The notes under the pieces were generated by a model. It saw nothing but the letters and a program-made list of their open reading frames with translations, did not search any database and was not told where the DNA came from. From Nitrososphaeraceae archaeon (GTDB lineage Archaea; Thermoproteota; Nitrososphaeria; Nitrososphaerales; Nitrososphaeraceae), in contig JADDOW010000116.1 of the NCBI GenBank assembly GCA_016782225.1, positions 1 through 34,106 on the forward strand: 34,106 nucleotides of DNA. Reading direction: 5' to 3'. Made by a program: the position numbers and the translations under genes. Shown here one piece after another: positions 8,624 to 16,183 of the stretch; position 1 is the first letter of the stretch; the number at the start of each line of letters is the position of its first letter.

Positions 8624-8785
8624 TCAATGAAATGTTTGTTGCTTTTTGGCATTTTCCGAATTGAATTTGTGTTTGTGTTCTTTATCGTCTTCGTATTTTG
8701 GTTTCCAGATGGTTTTTACAGTTATGTAATTATCCTCTGTTTTCTCAAACCCAATTAGTTGGTTGGCGACTCTGAATCTTTTCAT
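8624..8785 (-). CDS. Small charged protein, 53 residues, unknown function
   Basis: The reverse-strand ATG at 8785 opens MKRFRVANQLIGFEKTEDN, continuing with VKTIWKPKYEDDKEHKHKF and ending KKQQTFH with TGA at 8624. The first 30 residues have the strand-like pattern of a small beta domain; the tail is highly charged (Lys/His/Asp/Glu). No cysteines or signal peptide. An AT-rich box (ATACTAAAAAAG) lies 20-30 nt upstream. I do not recognise a family. Protein-like composition is the main evidence. Identical copy at 32123-32284. Confidence 0.4.
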   Translation of the reverse strand: MKRFRVANQLIGFEKTEDNYITVKTIWKPKYEDDKEHKHKFNSENAKKQQTFH

Positions 8786-9153
8786 GAATTACATTCTCGA
8801 ATCTTTTTTAGTATCGAAGTGGATGCCTCCAACAGATTCGTTGTATTGGACACATAAAGGGATGATATGTCGAGTGACAGGCTTGCAAATTACATAAACT
8901 ACAGGTTTTTATTTTAAATGTTACATTGTAGAATAACAAGCCATGGGTACTATAGATCCTGTTCCTAAAAACGCTTTTTACATTGTCATTTAATGGTTAT
9001 CTATAAGAGTAACGTATTTAAAAATGCACAACAACCAATGCATATGGACTTTATGTGATCTCAATTTCATTGATGTGAATTATCGAAAATTATGCATAAT
9101 TGCTTTTGTTGAATTTTTGAAAAATATATAAATTACATAAATAGGTATTAAAG
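8786..9153. other. Intergenic, promoter region of the 9154 gene
   Basis: AT-rich, no gene seen. Its right end contains the TATA box at 9123-9132. Confidence 0.4.
9123..9132 (+). promoter_or_regulatory. TATA box of the 271-residue gene
   Basis: AATATATAAA lies 22-31 nt upstream of ATG 9154, a typical archaeal leaderless arrangement. Confidence 0.55.
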
Positions 9154-9969
9154 ATGGGGAAAATGCGTGAGAAATTGGATAAATTCTGTGTAAAAAAAAT
9201 ATACTCTACAAAACCAGGCACAGCAGAGTTATACATTCCGGACAATATTGCAAGTGATAACTACAATGATGGTGTTTACTATCAGAAACTAAACAGGATA
9301 AGAAACATCGGTGGTGAAAAAACCAGATCAAATGACATATGCTTTAAAAAATCGATGGTAGATCAAGAGGTTACAGGATATTTCAAGTATGTTAATGACT
9401 TGGCCTTTGCTGATGCAAAGTTGAGGGGAGGACACCATTCAAATCGTAGCGATGATTCAGCTAGGTGCTACATATTCGCCATTAAATCATTAAAATTTCA
9501 AAAGGAATACCCTCACGATGGCGGATATAGCTATTCGATGCATAACCTAAAAACCAAAGATAGGGAAACAAAAAGAGAGTATGGGCCAGAAGAAAGGATC
9601 AAGTTTGATCTAAATTTTGATGGCCTAAGAGAAAGGTGGATTGGCTTTAAGGGCGTCACAATAAACGAGGGTTCAGACAAAGTACGTTGCGAGATGCACC
9701 TTGATACAGAAGGAATTGATGCAAATGGCAGCTTTGATCATACCCGACAGAATTGGAGACTGTGGTATAGCGTTTTGGATGAGGACGGTAAATATGGTTT
9801 TGATAAACAAGATGGCAATAAAAAAAGAAAAACAAGTAAAGCTTGGACCACCGCACAAAAAAACAGTACAGTGCAATTTAGAGTGGATGCCGAGAAAGGA
9901 AATACTAGCATGACTTTGAAGAACAAAGATTTCAGGTTCCTGTCTGCAAGGGAGATAACAAGACCATAA
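9154..9969 (+). CDS. Hypothetical beta-rich protein, 271 residues
   Basis: Intact gene with a good TATA box and a hairpin 58 nt after its stop. No signal peptide, membrane helix or P-loop. The N-terminus is basic and cytosolic in type (MGKMREKLDKFCVKKIYSTK). The middle has alternating-strand segments: DQEVTGYFKYVNDLAFADAK, LRGGHHSN, ARCYIFAIKSLKFQKE, YPHDGGYSYSMHNLK, IKFDLNFDGLRERWIGFKG, VRCEMHLDTEGIDANGSFD and NWRLWYSVLDEDGKYG. This resembles concanavalin A-like jelly rolls found in glucanases, alginate-lyase-type enzymes and lectins, with conserved-looking Trp, His and Asp residues on the strands. Carbohydrate binding or cleavage is inference only; I see no recognised catalytic motif. Identical copy at 32653-33468. 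Confidence 0.7.
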   Translation: MGKMREKLDKFCVKKIYSTKPGTAELYIPDNIASDNYNDGVYYQKLNRIRNIGGEKTRSNDICFKKSMVDQEVTGYFKYVNDLAFADAKLRGGHHSNRSDDSARCYIFAIKSLKFQKEYPHDGGYSYSMHNLKTKDRETKREYGPEERIKFDLNFDGLRERWIGFKGVTINEGSDKVRCEMHLDTEGIDANGSFDHTRQNWRLWYSVLDEDGKYGFDKQDGNKKRKTSKAWTTAQKNSTVQFRVDAEKGNTSMTLKNKDFRFLSAREITRP

Positions 9970-10026
9970 TAATCCCTGGCAGAATTTTTCATTTCTTGAC
10001 TTTCTTTGTGTTTACTTTGTTGATTA

Positions 10027-10056
10027 AATTAAAGTGATAGATATATCACTTTAATT
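10027..10056. terminator. Perfect 13-bp inverted repeat downstream of the 9154 gene
   Basis: Arms 10027-10039 and 10044-10056 (AATTAAAGTGATA and its exact complement) flank a GATA loop. It lies 58 nt past the stop codon and is followed by TAAAAATTTTTAAAATTT. It could act as a hairpin terminator or mRNA-stabilising element, or as a palindromic protein-binding site. Repeated at 33526-33555. Confidence 0.45.
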
Positions 10057-10175
10057 CTTCTAAAAATTTTTAAAATTTATCAACGTTATGGTCTATATCC
10101 CATAAACAGAATATAAAAATTATTTGATTAATATGCTTGTTAGAATAATGTAATATCTAAAACGTTAAAATGTAA

Positions 10176-10328
10176 TTATGAGCCTTTGTCAACAACATCC
10201 ATGTATGCCATTTTCCTACTCCTTGCGATATTGGAGTACCCATAAAACTTGTCAATTTCGCTGCCTGATGGTTTTGATGACAACAAGCATCTGGTAGTAT
10301 CTGAATACCATAATGAGGTTGTGATGGA
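10176..10328 (-). pseudogene. Possible remnant or small gene without a start codon
   Basis: The reverse-strand frame between stops at 10331 and 10176 reads SITTSLWYSDTTRCLLSS, KPSGSEIDKFYGYSNIARSR and KMAYMDVVDKGS: 50 residues with very protein-like composition but no ATG, GTG or TTG near its front. It may be the 3' end of a gene truncated upstream, or a chance frame. Family not recognised. Identical copy at 33675-33827. Confidence 0.3.
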
Positions 10329-10437
10329 TTAGATGATAACTAAGGACACTGTATTATGTTATGCCACATGAACACTTATTTTCCATTTAATATGGGATGA
10401 TTAGTATGTTGCATCCAGAACTTCCGGGACAGCGGCT

Positions 10438-10620
10438 TTAACATGGGGCATAATGACAGCTAATGTTCCTTAATTCCATTACAAAATTAAAGAATTGGCA
10501 ATTAAATAAAACATGCCTATGGCTCTCCCTGGCCGATGAATTGTCATCTGCTCTCCATATGCTCAGTATTGGTATTTTCCTGAGTTGTGTGTGTGAAATT
10601 ATCTTTTCAACAAGGGGCAT
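10438..10620 (-). CDS. Small protein beginning MPLVEKIISHT, unknown
   Basis: A 60-codon reverse frame from ATG 10620. Its first codons lie inside the 270-bp exact repeat; downstream it diverges from the paralogous region at 15597-15691. After a frame correction the two still align as RKIPILSIWRADDNSSA versus KPITVVWKADGSPSA, i.e. divergence that keeps amino-acid similarity, which argues for a once-translated sequence. An AT-rich box (10639-10655) lies 19-35 nt upstream. The last 25 residues are less convincing. A (CA)4 tract sits at codons 9-12 and could shift the frame by slippage. Function unknown. Confidence 0.4.
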   Translation of the reverse strand: MPLVEKIISHTQLRKIPILSIWRADDNSSARESHRHVLFNCQFFNFVMELRNISCHYAPC

Positions 10621-10661
10621 TTCTCATTTTCTAATTTAAAAAAATAAAGTAAAGTTAACGA

Positions 10662-10784
10662 TTAGGCAGTTATTGGTCTTTCTTCTGCTCTTTCTAATTC
10701 TGGTTGCTGCAGTTTCTTTTCGTTTCTTTTCTCTAAGGTCTTTTTCTGATCTGCTTTTTCTGGAATTTCATAATCAAAGCACAT
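10662..10784 (-). CDS. 40-residue charged microprotein (MCFDYEIPEK type)
   Basis: ATG at 10782-10784 opens MCFDYEIPEKADQKKTLEK, then a Lys/Glu/Arg/Gln-rich helix (KKLQQPELERAEERPITA) and TAA. It has one cysteine, no membrane segment, and probably forms one amphipathic or coiled helix. ATTTAAAT at 10811-10818 on this strand is placed 27-34 nt upstream, as for other genes here, so I think it is transcribed. The next small ORF on the strand starts 42 nt downstream (10620). An identical copy lies at 15733-15855. Function unknown; being carried whole in a dispersed repeat makes it notable. Confidence 0.6.
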   Translation of the reverse strand: MCFDYEIPEKADQKKTLEKRNEKKLQQPELERAEERPITA

Positions 10785-10810
10785 ATGTAATCATAATATT
10801 AAAAAACATA

Positions 10811-10818
10811 ATTTAAAT
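10811..10818 (-). promoter_or_regulatory. TATA box of the 40-residue microprotein gene
   Basis: ATTTAAAT lies 27-34 nt upstream of the reverse-strand ATG at 10784. The same box recurs at 15882-15889 in the repeat copy. Confidence 0.5.
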
Positions 10819-10844
10819 AGTTATAAAAAAGGAAGAAAGAAAAT

Positions 10845-11382
10845 CAGTTTAGTTTATCCTTTGCATAAAATGAATGATTTGTTTTTTGTCTTGGACAATC
10901 CATTTGTGATTGTCTATAAAAAAAGGTTGATGGTTACACAGCACTACGCCATTTGAGAACGGATGCCTTTCATTAGTTATTGCGTTAATCGTATATGTGT
11001 AGTGAAAATATGGATGAGTTGATTAAACGGGTAAGGAAATGAAAACATAGTTATCTATATGGAATGGAAATCTTAACCGTAGAGACAAAAATAGCAATAG
11101 TGGTTGAAAATGGCAAAATATGCATTAAAAAATCAATATGATAAAAATTAGTTTCCCATACTTTTGATATTTTGGATATTGACTTTATCCAAAAAATAAT
11201 CAATTTTCAATATTGAAATTGAATCCATAGAATGAGAATTCTATTCTTTTTCATAAAATAAAAGATGACTTGATGTAATCAGAGTTCTAGTCCGCCTTGT
11301 TTCATGTGTACCATATTTCAAAAGCATTGTTTGTGATTTTGCCAATACCTTCGGTAAAAAAGAGAGGGGGCATAAGGGGTTG
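10845..11382. other. Intergenic, no convincing gene
   Basis: AT-rich DNA. The only notable frame is a 25-codon plus-strand ORF at 11064-11141 (MEILTVETKIAIVVENGK...), coding-like but too short to support without homologues. Confidence 0.4.
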
Positions 11383-12066
11383 TTATTGTTGTGATTGTGC
11401 GTTGTTGCCCGTGTTTAGTTGATTTTGCAAGTTAATGTTGTTGCCAGAGCCCACGGTGTCTCCGCCTGACACCACTTGACTGTTTTGGATTGATGATTGG
11501 TATTGACCTATTACCTGTGAAGCCTTGTTGCCCCCACTGCTACTGCCACCTTGTTGCCCTAGTGCGTTGTTTCCAGAGTTTTGCTGGTTTTGGGTGCTTA
11601 TGTTATTGCATGAGTCTTCGGTGTTGCCGCCAGAAACACATTGTGCGTTTTGGATTGATGATTGGAATTGTTCTATAACCTGTGAAGCTAAGTTGCCCCC
11701 ACTGCTACTGCCACCTTGTTGCCCTAGTGCGTTGTTTCCAGAGTTTTGCTGGTTTTGGGTGCTTATGTTATTGCATGAGTCTTCGGTGTTGCCGCCAGAA
11801 ACACATTGTGCGTTTTGGATTGATGATTGGACCTGCCCTATAATTTGTGAAGCCCAATTGCCTTCGCCATCATGGTTTTTGCTGTCATGTTCCTTACAAT
11901 AGTCTTTATGTTCATTATAGTAATTTTCGCTGTCACATTTTTCTGATTTGTGGGCAGAGGCAACGTTGTCGCCAGTGCTAGACGCTACCGGACCTAGAAA
12001 CAGAGCTATCGCAAATACTGCTACAGCTAATATTGTAAATTTTTTTGTTTGATTTGACCTTAACAT
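11383..12066 (-). CDS. Secreted N/Q/S-rich protein with three 55-residue repeats
   Basis: A 227-residue exported protein. I start it at ATG 12066 (MLRSNQTKKFTILAVAVFAI, basic and then hydrophobic, signal peptide to about residue 38); the longer upstream frame would bury this signal. After an acidic/His segment (KCDSENYYNEHKDYCKEHD) come three repeats on the pattern SQVIxQxQSSIQNAQCVSGG, then NTEDSCNNISTQNQQNSG, NNALGQQGGSSSGG. The first two carry a Cys pair (QCV and SCN); the third loses both (QVV, SGN). The Q-x-N/N-x-Q periodicity resembles curlin-like beta-solenoid repeats, so an extracellular fibre or matrix role is possible (inference). It ends in NAQSQQ. Stand-alone gene. Confidence 0.72.
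   Translation of the reverse strand: MLRSNQTKKFTILAVAVFAIALFLGPVASSTGDNVASAHKSEKCDSENYYNEHKDYCKEHDSKNHDGEGNWASQIIGQVQSSIQNAQCVSGGNTEDSCNNISTQNQQNSGNNALGQQGGSSSGGNLASQVIEQFQSSIQNAQCVSGGNTEDSCNNISTQNQQNSGNNALGQQGGSSSGGNKASQVIGQYQSSIQNSQVVSGGDTVGSGNNINLQNQLNTGNNAQSQQ
11528..11831 (-). repeat. 165-bp tandem repeat inside the secreted protein gene
   Basis: 11528-11666 and 11693-11831 are essentially identical with a period of 165 bp (55 codons). The outer third unit is diverged. DNA-level identity implies recent duplication or gene conversion of the unit. Confidence 0.8.
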
Positions 12067-12788
12067 TTTATCCTTAATTTCAATAGTAACAATAAAGATA
12101 TAATAATTTTCAAAGATAGTTAGGATAACTAATACTGTCAAATAAACCTGTAATAATACAATAGAAAAGATTTCGAATTTCTTTAAATTCCATCAACAAG
12201 AAATCCTATAGACATTTTAAAAAATATTGGGTAACGGCGCCTAAGGGAGAATACATCATAATCACAAAGAGGAAACATATGATAAAGAGGTTTTTGCACG
12301 ATTGAAATTACCATATTTGATGTTAAACCGATGAAATGCCTTTGTTGTGGCATAAAGAACCAATAAAATTGAAGGTTTAAGAGTATGTGTATTAATGGCA
12401 GAATAATTTCCAAAAGAAAAGATACCTTTCATAATGAGTATAAGCAAATGTAAGAAACAGAAAAGACCAAACTGAAGGATAAAGTCAATCAATCATAAAC
12501 TAAACGATGGTACAAAATCTTTGTCGACTAACTGCTAATGAATAAACATATCATTTAAAATTTGTGAATCTATTGTGTGTTGAGTAATACGCTAAATAAC
12601 ACTAACCTGTGCAAACAAAGACTCTGGGACTTGGTGGGCTGCAACGCAATTGGTGCGGCCTAATTTACAGAAGTAGGAACACAGGCAAAATTGTTTATAC
12701 GGATATCAGGGGTTGGTTTTTCTTGTGGCCTAATGAGGGGTTTGCAATCACAAAGAAGGCTTTTATGCTTTCTTGGCATATACCGGTC
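12067..12788. other. Intergenic, no convincing gene
   Basis: It holds the probable TATA box of the reverse-strand 11383 gene (around 12095-12107) and two overlapping reverse frames (12183-12492) without gene-like features. An in-frame extension of the zinc-ribbon gene runs up to 12609 but has no promoter or family resemblance. A TATA-like TTTATGCTT near 12759-12767 supports the downstream start at 12789. Confidence 0.4.
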
Positions 12789-12926
12789 ATGGATAAAGTT
12801 GTATTTTGCAAAGATTGCAATCACAAAGCAGGCGAGCATGGTGTTTTCGGTGATTCCGATGCTAACGAGCCGCATCCATGCATGAGATCTGATTGCGGTT
12901 GCAATAGGTATGTACCGTCAGAATAG
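12789..12926 (+). CDS. 45-residue zinc-ribbon microprotein
   Basis: Starts MDKVVFCKDCNHKAGEHG and contains C7xxC10, H12, H17, H29, C31, C36 and C38 (HPCM and DCGC), ending NRYVPSE. The spaced Cys/His pairs can bind one or two zinc ions; small proteins of this pattern are common in Nitrososphaeria and unassigned. I chose the ATG at 12789 rather than the in-frame start at 12609 because all conserved-looking residues fall after it and a TATA-like box lies about 25 nt upstream. It probably mediates protein or nucleic-acid contacts (inference). Confidence 0.65.
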   Translation: MDKVVFCKDCNHKAGEHGVFGDSDANEPHPCMRSDCGCNRYVPSE

Positions 12927-13236
12927 TTTTTGGTTCACACCAAACTTATTCTGAGATTAAATCCTCTGTAATGCAACAGAACCCCAATTTCTGAATATTT
13001 TGTCAAGATTATTTTAAATTAACATTTTCCCTTCATGCGTTTAATGGCATACTGTGAATTGTGATAGAAACAGGCTATGTATTTTTACAGTTTGCGCCTT
13101 AAGCATTTATCCTTAACCGAGAGTTTTGATTCGGAAATGCGAAAGCAACGCATGGCCTTTTTCGCTTGTTATTGTTTTCTGATGGGCAAGAAAGCTAATG
13201 CATTGGAAAGGCAAGTGGAAAAAGAGGGCACTTTTC
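12927..13236. other. Intergenic, no gene seen
   Basis: AT-rich spacer between the zinc-ribbon microprotein and the 3' end of the decayed dehydrogenase. The plus frame starting at 13077 overlaps the cupredoxin remnant and looks like a shadow. Confidence 0.4.
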
Positions 13237-14156
13237 CTATTCTACTGTTATTTCTCCAACCATTTCCGGGTGATAAATGCAGTAATAATCAAATTCCCCA
13301 TGCGCATCAAACGTCAAACCATAGTATTGGCTAGGAATGACCGCACCGGAATCAAACATTATGCCCTCGTATGGATCAACGTCCTCTCCTGAAGTCACAG
13401 TATGGGAAATTGTGTCTCCATTTAACCATGCTATTGTTTGTCCCACACCAATTTCAATTGGATTGGGTGTGTAGGAATCATCATCCTCAATGCCGGCAAT
13501 GACTGCAGTGGTGTAGTTGACTATTTGAGTGCCATTTTCAGAAGCAATTATGGGTGTAATGCCGGGCGATTGGTATCCTGGCGTCTTACTTTCAGATGAT
13601 GGCAATATCCTGTGCAAATCTCCTGTGTGGCTTAGCACATACAGGTAACCGTCAGGACCTGCCTGAATATCCGTTATGCCGCCAAAACCCTGCCCAAAGG
13701 TTAAACCCTGTTTTCGGGTGTACCATCAACCTCACCATCAGACAAGGCTTCTACATCACCAACGTAGGTATCGTTTATCATGGAAATCCCATCCCGTTCC
13801 TCGTTGAGGGTGAGCCTATAATTCCCAACAAACCTCGTTCCTTATCTGATGCTACCTGCACATCAAGTGCATGGGGTTTTGGACCTTACCGTTTATGACC
13901 TCCATAACTCTGCCGGTGTTTTTTTCAGTTATGAGGATGTCGTTATGCCTATAAATGCCATGCTGGTTGGAAATTTTAAACCGTCTGCTACCTTTTCAAC
14001 GGTGAGGTTATCGTCGTTCACCGTTGGCCCAAAAACTGAGAATGGGGCTTTGGAATGTGCGCCAAAAGATAAATTAATTATAGGCTGCGGAATTAGTGAA
14101 AAGATTAGCAGAAGGGTAAATACAAAAAAAGAAAAAGTTAGTCTGTATTTTTGCAT
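13237..14156 (-). pseudogene. Decayed PQQ sugar dehydrogenase-cupredoxin fusion
   Basis: The remnant keeps both ends of a two-domain exported redox protein. From ATG 14156: a signal peptide (MQKYRLTFSFFVFTLLLIF), then NLTVEKVADGLKFPTSMAFI, which is the start of soluble glucose/sorbosone dehydrogenases. A frameshift follows and the next frame continues NDILITEKNTGRVMEVINGK. Much of the beta-propeller is missing; GGITDIQAGPDGYLYVLS (about 13630-13690) marks its C-terminal end. It reads directly into an open cupredoxin domain (NPIEIGVGQTIAWLNGD, ISHTVTSG, YYCIYHPEM), where the Cys, His and Met of type 1 copper sites are kept. About 517 nt remain for a domain that normally needs over 1 kb. In the intact family sugar oxidation at PQQ would pass electrons to the copper domain. 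Confidence 0.82.
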
Positions 14157-14230
14157 GTCAGTTATAAAATGACTTGACTGGGTTATCTAATTAAGTTTTG
14201 ATGACATTCTTATATTCAAAGAAATCAAAC

Positions 14231-14701
14231 CTATGCTGGCCGGACGGCATTACAGGAAATATTTCCAGTCCATAAAAAAACACTCCTAGGTCCTTTTTTA
14301 TTCATTATTTGATTGTTTAAAAGTAATTGCGCCAACCTGTTGCAGCAATCCAATCGATCCACCGCATCCCAATGTTCCACAATTTTTTCATTCTCTATTT
14401 TATAGAGTCCTGCTGATCTTGTTTTTACTGTTTTGTTTGTAGGTGGTCTTCCCTGAAATGCCCCTTATGTGTTGCAGTAAAATTAAGAAACACTACCACA
14501 AGGCTATCTTCTTCAACTATGTGCTCTATGTCCGCAGGGATGTCAGGAAACGCCGTGAGGAACGGAGTTAATGGTGATTCTTTGAATTTTTTGAAATTTT
14601 TCATTTCCTGCCAAATATTTTTCATTGGCTGATATGTCGTGATTATTGAAAACTTCTTCTACATATGATTTAACAAGCGCCTTGTTTGTTGATGGAGACA
14701 T
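14231..14701 (-). pseudogene. Frameshifted SnoaL-like ester cyclase
   Basis: Three frames together rebuild a complete SnoaL-like (ester cyclase/NTF2-fold) protein of about 150 residues. ATG 14701: MSPSTNKALVKSYVEEVFNN (family NKxLVRRYxEEVxNxG) to ANEKYLAGN. The second frame gives PLTPFLTAFPDIPADIEHIV and VVVFLNFTATHKG. The third frame gives KTRSAGLYKIENEKIVEHWD and AVDRL (family xIVEHWxVxD), open down to TAG at 14231. Two single-base frameshifts break it. In the family these proteins are small cone-shaped enzymes of polyketide or other secondary metabolism, or of unknown role. A TATA-like GATAAATACC at about 14724-14733 is still present. Confidence 0.82.
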
Positions 14702-15596
14702 GTGAAATACATCTATGGCTATAGGTATTTATCTCTTGTATCGCTTAAGGAGTACATATGGGACTATAATGTTCATTTTAATAGGATGCCTGTATATTAT
14801 TGAAGGAGACGATTTATAGTATTGTTTCCAATAGACTATATAGGGAATGTCATCAATCACAAGATCATTCCTCGAGTTATAACGGTATTTAACATCAAAA
14901 CAATCCCTTCTTTTGATGCAACATTAAGATACCATAATAGGGCAACATATAGTGGCAGGTTGAATCGATTGGAAAATCAATGGGCGTTTGATATCGATAT
15001 TCGATCACATTTACAGGTATGTGCATACATGTCAAGAAGGTGGAGAAATAGTCAACGGGTTCGGGTCAAGCCTCGGGGTTTCCTCGGGGGTTATAACCAA
15101 AATTCAATAACTACGCTAATTAACATTTTACAGCAGGAAAACCTATAACCGTCGTTGTCATGAATGTTGGGTATTCCTGATTCTAAAACATGCATCAAAG
15201 AGCCTGGTTGGACCGACAGATATGATATTGGGAAACAAAAAACAATCGGATCTACTGCAATCATCATCATTGTCACCATCATCAAATAATCAAAAGTCCA
15301 GACCTCCACTGAATTATCCCCAAATTCCCAAGGGGACACCGTAAGTTATTTTTGTTGTATCTTGTTACTTGAATTCATAACATGCATTATCGATATTGGC
15401 TAAAATTCAATTGGCTGTGCATACTGCGAATGATGTGAATACGTGATGAGTTAAGCTTGGGAAATTCTTGCAATTATGTGCTATTGCAGTATATGTCGCT
15501 AGGGCCCATATTGCCTAGTCTGAAGAAAAGCAAGGAGACTCCTATGTGTACAACTATGCAAGATTACTTTGTTGTTGTTTGATCTCATAATGTACG
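14702..15596. other. Gene-poor stretch with possible secreted-protein debris
   Basis: No intact gene. Short plus-strand islands have protein-like composition in different frames: GEIVNGFGSSLGVSSGV near 15045-15095, TAGKPITVVVMNVGY near 15130-15173, and SSSLSPSSNNQKSRPPLN ending IPKGTP and TAA near 15345. They could be debris of one exported protein, but I cannot name it. The 108-codon plus frame at 14822 and the reverse frame at 15091-15339 are probably spurious. Confidence 0.25.
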
Positions 15597-15691
15597 CTAC
15601 ATAGCTGATGGACTGCCATCCGCTTTCCATACAACCGTTATTGGTTTTTCCTGAGTTGTGTGTGTGAAATTATCTTTTCAACAAGGGGCAT
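15597..15691 (-). pseudogene. Frameshifted paralogue of the MPLVEKIISHT small ORF
   Basis: From ATG 15691 the frame matches the small ORF at 10620 (MPLVEKIISHTQLRK) but stops at once (NQ, TAA). Shifting one base restores similarity, KPITVVWKADGSPSAM then TAG at 15597, against IPILSIWRADDNSSA in the paralogue. The two copies differ by one base in the A/T run after the arginine. Either this copy is broken or both descend from a longer intact form. Confidence 0.4.
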
Positions 15692-15915
15692 TTCTCATTT
15701 TCTAATTTAAAAAAATAAAGTAAAGTTAACGATTAGGCAGTTATTGGTCTTTCTTCTGCTCTTTCTAATTCTGGTTGCTGCAGTTTCTTTTCGTTTCTTT
15801 TCTCTAAGGTCTTTTTCTGATCTGCTTTTTCTGGAATTTCATAATCAAAGCACATATGTAATCATAATATTAAAAAACATAATTTAAATAGTTATAAAAA
15901 AGGAAGAAAGAAAAT
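15646..15915 (+). repeat. 270-bp exact dispersed repeat, copy 2
   Basis: Identical to 10575-10844 in the same orientation. The first mismatch on the right is T15916 against C10845. Outside the block similarity decays fast on both sides, so this is a discrete transferred or converted segment. No target-site duplication or terminal inverted repeats seen. Confidence 0.92.
15733..15855 (-). CDS. 40-residue charged microprotein, second copy
   Basis: Identical to the gene at 10662-10784, including its TATA box (15882-15889). Here the downstream companion ORF is frameshifted, so this microprotein is the only intact coding unit shared by both repeat copies. Confidence 0.58.
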   Translation of the reverse strand: MCFDYEIPEKADQKKTLEKRNEKKLQQPELERAEERPITA

Positions 15916-16154
15916 TAGTTTAATTCAACCTTTGATCGTTAAAGAATGATTGTATAACCAAAAGCACACCAAAAGCACTGTCCCATGTTGCGCCTGCCTA
16001 TTGCCTTGAGAATCAAGGGGAAGGACCACATCGCCAGGATATGGACACCCTTAACTTAACGGCGCCCTTTGCAACACTATATCCGTATGCATTTAGAGAA
16101 CTACTCGTGAAGTGCATCCAATCGGTTTTCCTCACTAAAAGAACCAAAAACATA

Positions 16155-16164
16155 GATATATAAA
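16155..16164 (+). promoter_or_regulatory. TATA box of the 16184 gene
   Basis: GATATATAAA lies 20-29 nt upstream of the ATG at 16184. A coding-like 24-codon ORF further left (15985-16059, MLRLPIALRIKGKDHIARIW...) is too short to call. Confidence 0.5.
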
Positions 16165-16183
16165 AAAAATAACATATTGCCTA

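Larger units (their letters stand above)
3069..10607 (+). repeat. Large direct duplication, copy A (visible part)
   Basis: From 3069 onward the sequence matches 26568 onward at a constant offset of 23,499 until the window ends at 34106 (equivalent to 10607). No gap or mismatch was seen in line-by-line comparison, and every open frame translates identically in both copies. The first mismatch to the left is 3067 versus 26566. The left edge is 8 nt past the stop codon of the beta-helix gene. The right edge of the homology is beyond the window. Copy A carries all features from 3077 to 10607. No transposase, integrase or terminal inverted repeat is seen at the edge. Confidence 0.95.
10575..10844 (+). 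repeat. 270-bp exact dispersed repeat, copy 1
   Basis: Identical over 270 bp to 15646-15915 (same orientation, offset 5071), with weaker similarity for about 35 bp to the left and a few bases to the right. It contains a whole small reverse-strand gene (10662-10784), its TATA box and the start of a second small ORF. Copy B of the large duplication is entering this same repeat when the window ends (34074-34106), so a third copy is expected just outside. Confidence 0.92.

Noticed and set aside
8513-8758. 81-codon hydrophobic plus-strand ORF
   Set aside because: It overlaps the reverse small charged gene at 8624-8785 and mirrors its Lys/Glu codons as Phe/Leu.
11525-11902. 125-codon plus-strand Cys/Pro-rich ORF
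   Set aside because: It is the complement of the tandem repeat in the secreted protein gene; its internal duplication simply mirrors the real gene.
14822-15148. 108-codon plus-strand ORF
   Set aside because: Non-ATG start, no motif, and composition inconsistent along its length; other frames over the same bases look at least as coding-like.
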